DNA of 64,000 nt from Rhea pennata (Eukaryota; Chordata; Aves; Rheiformes; Rheidae). Each line of letters begins with the position of its first letter. The first letter of the stretch is position 1. The notes beneath the pieces are model-generated. The model searched no databases. It was given only the letters and a program-made list of their open reading frames with translations, and was not told the origin of the DNA. The stretch lies in NCBI RefSeq assembly GCF_028389875.1, contig NC_084682.1, positions 1,870,001-1,934,000 on the forward strand. Direction: 5' to 3'. Position numbers and translations under genes: made by a program. Positions 56,741-64,000 of this stretch are shown here, one piece after another.

Positions 56741-59700
56741 TCTGATTGCTGGTCTCTTCACTCATGCATGCTATGTCAATTAAGTAAGAACACAAATTTA
56801 CCTTGAAAAGTTATATTGTTTTCTACTGAGACGACAAAGGATTCTTCCAAAAAGACTATGTGGAATGTTGCAGGATTCCAAGAGTGAAAACCACAGAAAT
56901 GTTTAAAACCATGTAATTAATTCTGTGTTTTATAAAACTACCTTTCTGAAATCTAAAAAAAAAAAAAATATGCCGAGTCAGGAAGTTCTGGTTTCTCTCC
57001 CCAAAACACAAACCTCCTTTCTAACAGTTTATTTTGTTTATATTTTAAAAAGACTGAAATAAAAGATTTCAATGACTCCATAGAACTCAAGATTGTTAGC
57101 CAACTCCAGTTTTCCTAAACCTCAATTCCAATTTTTAAAAGAGCCCTTTAATTTGTCATTGCAAGTATGACAACATTTTCAGTTCACATTTATATCACAG
57201 AACAGCATGTTACTACTCTCTGGCCACACTACAGCTCATCATTTTCACCTCTACCAACTGCTGTAATGCCTCACATGAACTGCTTAGCACCACCAAACTG
57301 ACAGAGCTGTAACCCTATACCTTGAAAAAGATATCACATCAAAATTTCACATTAAGTTCAACTATCAGGCATTTTAGATAGTCACAGTACCTTCAAATTA
57401 TCCAAGGGAAAAATGAGCTGAAAAGGTTTTGTAAATTAAGAGTTTAAAAGGCTTCAAGGACAAAGTTTCTAAGGATATTAATTATTTCTCCCTTTTGATT
57501 CCTCTGAATACCCCATCATACATAACTAACGAGGTGTGTTAAAGTTGTATGTATTTTAAGAGGGAGTATTTTAAAGTCAAGTATTCCTTTGCTTACTAGG
57601 CACTCCAAAGTTCAGGCCTCAGCATTCCTGCTGCATCAATTCAGAGAGTTTAAGACTAAAAGGAACTATTACGAACACCTCACCTGAAGTCCTGCATAAC
57701 ACAAGTCAAATACCATTAATGCCCAAAACATATCAGGGCTGGATTTAAATGCTTTTCTTGTAAGCTATTGCCAAAGAAATAATTGAGCCCCAGGGCCAAA
57801 GCTCAGAAAATGCTCAGAAATCTGTCTTTTGACTTTGACGAGCTTTGGATCAGGCTTCAAACCTGAAACTTGGCAGATCTAAGAAGTTCTCAAATATTCT
57901 AAAATCTACAGAATTATCTGACAGACTTTTATAGTTCAGGAAGTAGCACTTAGAAGCTGAGAAAACTCTTTTCTTCAAGAGATAGGTAATTTTCACATAT
58001 TGTAGGGCATTCCTCTAAGAGCGCAGTCTAGTACCAAACCAATTCCACATATGCCAATTTCTTGACATAAAGATCCTGTTATTAAATATTTACTTTTAAT
58101 AAGTGTGAATACCCAAAGTGATGGCTGTGTTTTTACACTTTAAAGTAATCACAGGCAACTCCCTTTGCAAACTTTTGCAAACACATTGTTATTAGAAATG
58201 TTTTTAAAACGTTCACCTACTTTTATTGATGCCTTGTTTACAGGTATTACAGTTGATACTTTGGCTCTGCCCGTGTGTCTTTAAGTGGCTGGTGATATAT
58301 GCTGCACTCAGAAGTTTACCACAGATATTACACGATACCTTTCCTTCATGGCGCACCATGTGTGTCCGCAGTCTGTCTTTGGTGGCAAAGGCAGCAGTGC
58401 ACGTCTACATGAAGGACAACAGTGATACTTAAAGTGCAGGTAGTATTAGAATATGAATTGCATGACCATTCTAGGCCTATTTTACCTTTTAGACACCACT
58501 GGTATCCCAAGCCTATTGAAAATGTGAAGTTTTACTTACAGAAAAAACAACATCCAACTGCTGAGCAGAGACTGAAAATTATCTAGCTGCTTAATGAAAA
58601 TGATCTGACACCAGCAGGACAAAACTAATAGTTTATACTACCTGAGCAAAATAGAAGGTTGCCTTACGTCTCTTACAAACAAACATCTAGAACAGGCAAA
58701 GGTATATAATTCTGATATAATTCTACTGTACAATTCTGAACCTGATATTTTGAATTGCTCAGTTATATTTCCATCCAAATCAGAAAAAGGAAACAAAACC
58801 TTTTTCTATGACTATTCTTTTTACTCAAAACATTTACTTAATACGGTGAGTCACTAAAACACAGGTTGGAACAAGCATGGATATTCCAAGCAAAACAGTT
58901 AATTGTTCAAAAGCAGTCAAATTATTTCTCTTTACTAAATCATCAACTTATGACACCTTGATTTCAACTTCAGCAAAATAATGGATCTAGAATCAGCTAT
59001 CCTAACCTTTTTTTCCAACCTTTTTTCTGACTTCTATTAGATACAATATTGATTTATACTGATTTATAAACACTGAGAAAACTCATTGCACATTACGCCA
59101 GCAATCTATGGAGTTGAGGACACCGTTACGATCCTACTACTAAGTTAAGTTTATCTTAAAACAGTACCTACATTGTTCTCCAAGAAGGCAAAAGCCCCCT
59201 AATCTTCCCAGAAGAGTAATCACAGCAGCCTCTTAATTCTGGAAAGATTATTCACCTGATGCTTTCTAACTACAAAATCATGCATGTTCTTGAAAAATCA
59301 TCCGAACCCTTACTTGGCATTTGAAGGGTCTCTCTGTTGAGTGAACATGTTTAACGTGACAGCTTAAATGATCAGGCCTGCAAAAGAAGGGAGGAACAGA
59401 AAAGAAAATGCATACTGTTACAAATAGATAGTAGTGACACCCTGGCTAACGGTGCTGACCACTGCACTTAAGACCCTTCACAGCCCACATCTCCCTGCGG
59501 GGTAAGAATATGTACGTTCCCTTTACCTATAAAGTGGCTTTTAGCTAGAATAACACAACACAGTTACACTGGGACCCAGCCTGCAGTTTAAAACTTAACC
59601 ATGTTCTCCTTACACACCTGAAAATGGTACATTTGTTTGTACCTTGTGTAAAAGGGTGACAAATCAACAGCTCTAGCAGCTGAAGTTCTCTCTGTTCCAA

Positions 59701-60818
59701 ACACAGACATAAATGCAGCCAGCAGCAATGCAAGCTTCCCCGCAGTGCTCTGTCAGTACACCTCAGCCTTGTTAAGGGACAAGGAGACAGGTTGCCTGCC
59801 ATGCCCCATTCGGTCATTGACCTTTCCAAGGCTGGGAAAGGGACCCCATTATCACCATCAGTGACACAGGCACATATCCTACAAGACCTAGATGAGGTCC
59901 CGAAGTCATTTCAAAACATTCTCACAAAAGAGGGGCCATTTTTGGTTGCTGCCAAACTGGCTCAGGCTGAAACCCATGCCCTAGAGGTAAACAAGGCTTT
60001 TTATCCCCTCACCAATCTTCTAAGATGTCTGCTTCTCCTAGCCCCTCGCTATGATAGCTTAACCCTTCTTGGTTATGAAAAGCCAATACTTGAGCTCGCC
60101 TGGGATTTTCTACATGGTACCTCGAGAAGCCTTTTCCACAAACACCACAGGTGTATGGTTTCGTGATGCCACCTTCGTGAGACCTCACGTGGTAGGTCAT
60201 GCGATCCTTTCTCTTGAAGCGCTGATTGCAAATTGGACATTCAAAGGGTTTTTCATCTGAGTGGGACAGCTTGTGCCGGTTGAGGTGATACACATCCCTG
60301 AAGGCCTTTCCGCACATCTCACAAGCATGGTTCTTCTTAACAGGCTTGCTGGGCTTCTTCACGGTCTGAGTCACTGCCATAGCCGTTGCACCGGCACTAC
60401 TGCTGGGGTTGGTGGCAGAGGAAGACGTAGTGACTGTGGACAAGATGCCTGCGATAGTTGAAACCAATGAGCTTCGGCTGTTGTCACCAGCGATGGTCGA
60501 GATAAGGGGCACCATTGTGGTGGGAGTTTTCTTTGGCCGTGACACTAACTTTATCCCTGTGTGGCAGGACTCATGACGCCTCAAATGGTAGCTGTCCCTG
60601 AAAGCTTTGCTGCAGTAAGTGCACACAAAGGAGGTTTTAGGTTTTTCCTTTTTAATCCCAACAATAGCATCCTTTAATGTTTCTTGTGCAGGCTGAGGTT
60701 TCTGCGTTATTGGTAAGGGCAGAATCGGCTTCTGATCGGGTGGCTCAACAGCAGAGCTCAGGAGAGGCAACAAACTGTTCTGTGCTGCCTGCTGTTGGTG
60801 ATGTGAGGCTTCATGTGC
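53481..60818 (-). CDS. VEZF1: Vascular endothelial zinc finger 1 (VEZF1), 5' end beyond the window
   Basis: C2H2 zinc-finger transcription factor of endothelial and blood development that binds G-rich DNA (established for the family). Coding exons in the window (minus strand) are 60121-60818, 59314-59377, 58221-58404, 56549-56770 and 53481-53908, 1,596 nt ending in TAA. The first exon here begins AHEASHHQQQAAQ after TTTTAG. The first coding exon (human MEANWTAFLFQ) is not seen and should lie to the right. Six fingers are visible: FVCTYCSKAFRDSYH, HACEMCGKAFRDVYH, FECPICNQRFKRKD, YTCGVCGKGFSRPDH (split by an intron after SR), FKCQTCTAAFATKD (split after KCQ) and VSCNICGKLLSAAY. A 38-residue glutamine tract is in the next-to-last exon, followed by HVTSWPGKQVETLRLWEEAV. 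The last exon is a 141-residue Ser/Thr/Pro-rich tail with repeated ITSP/LTTP motifs ending LPQALPTSPPW. The order and sequence match human VEZF1 closely. Introns are 743, 909, 1,450 and 2,640 bp. Confidence 0.95.
54530..54740. other. GC-rich patch inside an AT-rich VEZF1 intron
   Basis: A 200-bp block with several CpGs (GGCGCTCCGGGAGGCGGCGA region) in the last VEZF1 intron. No open frame with recognisable protein and no clear splice pair. It may be an intronic regulatory island or an old insertion. Confidence 0.4.
56139..56212. repeat. (TG)n-(TA)n-(CA)n palindromic microsatellite
   Basis: Alternating TG repeats run into TATATA and then CA repeats, so the two halves are reverse complements and could form a hairpin or cruciform. 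It lies in the last VEZF1 intron. Confidence 0.9.
56625..56738 (-). repeat. VEZF1: CAG/CAA repeat encoding 38 glutamines in VEZF1
   Basis: In frame on the minus strand there are 28 CAG and 10 CAA codons in a row between AAG (Lys) and CAT (His). The longest pure CAG stretch is 8 codons (56667-56690). CAA interruptions, which usually stabilise such tracts, are spread throughout. Confidence 0.95.
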
Positions 60819-63800
60819 CTAAAACCAAACAGTCACACTTAAATTCTATTGATGGGTGCTCACTTTGACACGGTGAGAACATTTACAAACTATGGAAAGC
60901 AAATTCTAGACCAAAAGCCATTGAAGGAACAAGGGGAAGAGGTTACACAATTTTATTTTTGGACAGGATAAGCCACTTGCACTGTAAATGCATACTCTGC
61001 AGATTCTGTGGTGAATAAGTATAAGAAGGTACACATCATAACAATCAAATAATTATTAAGTTTCCAGAGGGCAACATTTCTTATGGAAAAGAACTAGGTG
61101 CTTGTCAGATCTCTTGCTAACATATTGTTCGATCTTTACATAACAGATGCTTGTTTTGCCTCGTATCAGATACCACATTCGGATTATCTTTGGAGCTTAT
61201 GAATGTACTGATGGGAGTAGCAAAACAGTGCTCCGTCTTTAAACTTAAGCTGAGTTTAGCGCACATGGAGAATTAAACTGCAGCCACAGAGAGCCAGAAC
61301 ATGATAAACCATCTTATTTAAACAAGGCGTTCATACCAGTATGCTAGCACCGAAACTATACCAAAGCAACTCGGATCAAGCGCCGTTTAAAGCTGGTGTT
61401 CTATATTTAGCAGGCTCCCGCCGCATTTACGTAGCGGTCACTGGGTTCGTTGCATGTGGAAACTAATAAGAACAGAAACACATTCTTCTTCTCTTCATTG
61501 GAACTATTTTGTGATAGGAAGAGAATTAATCCACAAGCACTGCTAGACATCTAGAATACTGGAGAACACAGTGTAAAAGAGAATGGGTTGAGGGAGTGGA
61601 AAATAAAGACCTCAAAGCTGCTTTAAAGCAACAAACACCAGATGACATTGAACTACAGAATCAGTGGGAGAAGCTAAGGGGGAAAAGGCAGAGGGAGAAC
61701 CCCTGCCAGCGTACCACAGCTAACATCCCTCAAGAGGCTGCAGCCTCTGCTACTACAGGCTGCTCTGCTCTGTACCTACACATACATATTAAACATTGTT
61801 GTGAAAAATCACCCTGTGAGGCTGGGACAAAAGCCTAGCAGATACAAATTTAAAGTGGTTTAGAAACCACACAGACCAATTCAGTCTAATGGAGCATTAA
61901 AATAAATCACTAGCACCTTAAGCCAGTTTAAGCACATCTGTATGCAAGATGTACCTTGGTCTCATCAGTCTAGTGACAAATGCAGCAACACCAGGTCTGA
62001 AGCTGAGCTCAGGGAACTTACATTCACATTAAAATCAATAATACAGCCTTCCAGAGCTTCTTCTCTAGGTTTTCCTTCATAAAAATAACATGTACTTCAT
62101 TTCAGCACTTCAGGCTGTGAAAGCTGCACATAGGACAGTGTTTTATACAATCTAGCATACTCAAACTAACACCTTTCCCATGTTAATTTTGTCAAGCCCT
62201 TTTGAGAGGTCAGTATTTCTCTGGGACTTTTTCTTGGAAATATCCAAGCTCAAGTCATTCTGCCTCCAAGTATACACAGAATCAGTGACTACAGTGCATC
62301 CAAACAAGAGCTTATTGCAGCTCTTTCTTCATTCTGGGTGGTTATGTTCCTGCTTCCTCCTGCTACGTGTACAAACCCTGCATCATTTTGAAGTCTCGTT
62401 TTTCAGGAGTGCAACGCTGATCCTTGGCTATGAGCCACCGGGTGGATGCAAGTGCTAACCCACGTGGATAGGAAAACGTGCTCCTCGACACTACCAAGAC
62501 TATCAGACAGGAAAAAAGTTCACAGGAGAAAGTCTGGATTAAGAATGCTAAAATGAAACGAAACTTGCTCGATTCATTAACAGCTGGGAGGGTATGTCCA
62601 CTTTTAACTACACTTTGCATCCTATCTACACAGAATGCTTTGGATGCAACAGGTTTGCTGAACATTACCATACCAAGCCTAGGCACAGCAGGTACCTCAA
62701 GTAACAGCTTAAGGATCTATTTTGCAGAACTGATTTCTAAATAGTCAAATGCAGAACTACCCTAGAGCCTAAATTGCTAAATCAGTGTGTGATACCAGAT
62801 TCATCTTTTCCATTAAATTTTTGCCTGACTAAAGTGACAATTGTGGATTTTCAACCATTTATTTTCCATATTAAAAAAAGTGATTGTGACATCTACATTG
62901 CATAAAGAGAACAAAATATGTACAATACACATTGAAAGCACAATACTAAGCAAGTTATGTACTTAAAAATACAATTTTAATTAAAAAAATGGAAATGTTT
63001 TACAGCCAACTTTAAATAAGCATTAAACAATGTTGTTAACTGGCATCAGAAGACACTTAAGAGCACCTAAGGATAGCTCAAGATATACAATTTCAAAGAC
63101 AGAGCTAGCAGATCGGATAATTGGGAGCCCAAATCCTTTGGACAAGGTTCAAACTTATGCAGTTTATGTATATTTTTAAGCCTTAAAGAATCATTACCAC
63201 TTCAAGGTAATAATGCAATATTCTATCGAACTTATACAGATGTTGAACATAAAACAATGTATATTCATAAGGCTACATGCTACGAAGCCACTGCTTATAT
63301 AAGTCTGCTTATCTTGGTTCCCAGATATCCAGTGTTATTAGCAGTGCCGTCTTTCTAACAAAACCTTTTCGCAACAAGCAGTATTCCTCAGTTTCCAAGG
63401 ACCGCTCACGTTAAAGCCTTTTAAGGGAGGGTCAGGCAGTATTTTTTTTTTTTTAACTTGCTATTAAAAAAGGGAATACAGCACCTGCTGCATGCCTTTT
63501 GTAAGTCATTTTTGTTCAGTCACAGAACGCTGTTTTACTTGACCTAGCATTAATGTTAAGTCAACATTTTTGTGGTATTTGGATTGCCAAGGACAGGCTC
63601 CCATGCAAAATACCCTAACGCTATCACAAAAATCTTCCTTTCTAGGGGGATAGTAAGAAAAATAAGAACCAATTCATGACCCAGAGTGGTAGGATGCGGC
63701 ACTGTGAACTTCCAATGCCAGAGGCTAAAAGATTTTTGCACTCAAGCCTTAATGTGAGAGAAACAAATTAGCATGAGTCATATCTTGAATACTCCGTTTG

Positions 63801-64000
63801 ATGGATGATTTCTCCTAACATTAACAGATGCAACTTTCACTTTCCAAGCAGACACTAAAAGTGGCTTTCAAAACACGCATTTCAGGGCACTAATAAAAAC
63901 TAAACAAGAACTGCTTACTCGATATAGTATTTTTTTTTTTTTTAAGAAGATACACATTTCATCAAATACCACCTAAATACAATCAAATAACTTTATTCGG
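60819..64000 (-). other. VEZF1: VEZF1 first intron (part)
   Basis: Non-coding sequence between the acceptor at 60819 and the right edge. It has only AT-rich low-complexity and short homopolymers (T10 near 63,451 and T12 near 63,931). No exon matching the expected N-terminus was found. Confidence 0.8.

Noticed and set aside
1-64000. CR1 LINEs, endogenous retroviruses, tRNA or rRNA genes, CRISPR arrays
   Set aside because: I looked for CR1 3'-end octamers, LTR/polymerase-like frames, tRNA cloverleaf boxes and direct-repeat/spacer patterns and saw none. A RepeatMasker or tRNAscan run could still find diverged copies.

Overview
The window reads as a gene-dense piece of a vertebrate, most likely avian, chromosome. 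The evidence is spliced genes with GT-AG introns, very small introns (92-200 bp), CpG islands alternating with AT-rich stretches, many GC-rich minisatellites, and few recognisable transposons. Three genes recognised by translation, MRPS23, CUEDC1 and VEZF1, lie in the same order and orientation as on human 17q22 (from memory of that map). All three are on the minus strand, so transcription runs from high to low coordinates. The microchromosome-like GC and minisatellite load suggests a bird (chicken 19-type segment), but the species cannot be told from the sequence.

Layout. About 1-29,280 has no gene I can recognise. It holds a GC-rich patch at 420-1,050, fossil MIR-like SINE fragments, promoter-like CRE/TATA clusters, AT-rich blocks that look like conserved non-coding elements, and a set of minus-strand intervals flanked by good splice signals. 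Those intervals may be exons of an unrecognised transcript or chance. MRPS23 occupies 29,605-32,141 (5 coding exons, 190 codons) and starts in a CpG island with ETS and YY1 motifs. CUEDC1 has its coding part at 36,290-40,202 (9 coding exons, 354 codons), a long 3' UTR running to a poly(A) signal at 33,881, and a probable non-coding first exon ending at 46,625 in a CpG island. VEZF1 covers 53,481-60,818, with five coding exons including the stop codon. Its first coding exon lies beyond the right edge, so 60,819-64,000 is its first intron.

The CUEDC1 neighbourhood (32.5-47 kb) carries at least ten GC-rich tandem arrays with periods of 5, 15, 18, 34, 35, 40, 52 and 69 bp. Their units lack stop codons in several frames and produce long false reading frames on both strands (up to about 840 codons). 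None of those is called a gene here.

MRPS23 is a mitochondrial ribosome protein, CUEDC1 a CUE-domain (ubiquitin-binding) protein and VEZF1 a zinc-finger transcription factor. They form a conserved neighbourhood but no functional pathway is evident. I found no convincing new biological system. The items most worth testing are the minus-strand splice-site chain at 0.6-18.6 kb, two minisatellites that share a core motif, and the long polyglutamine tract of VEZF1.
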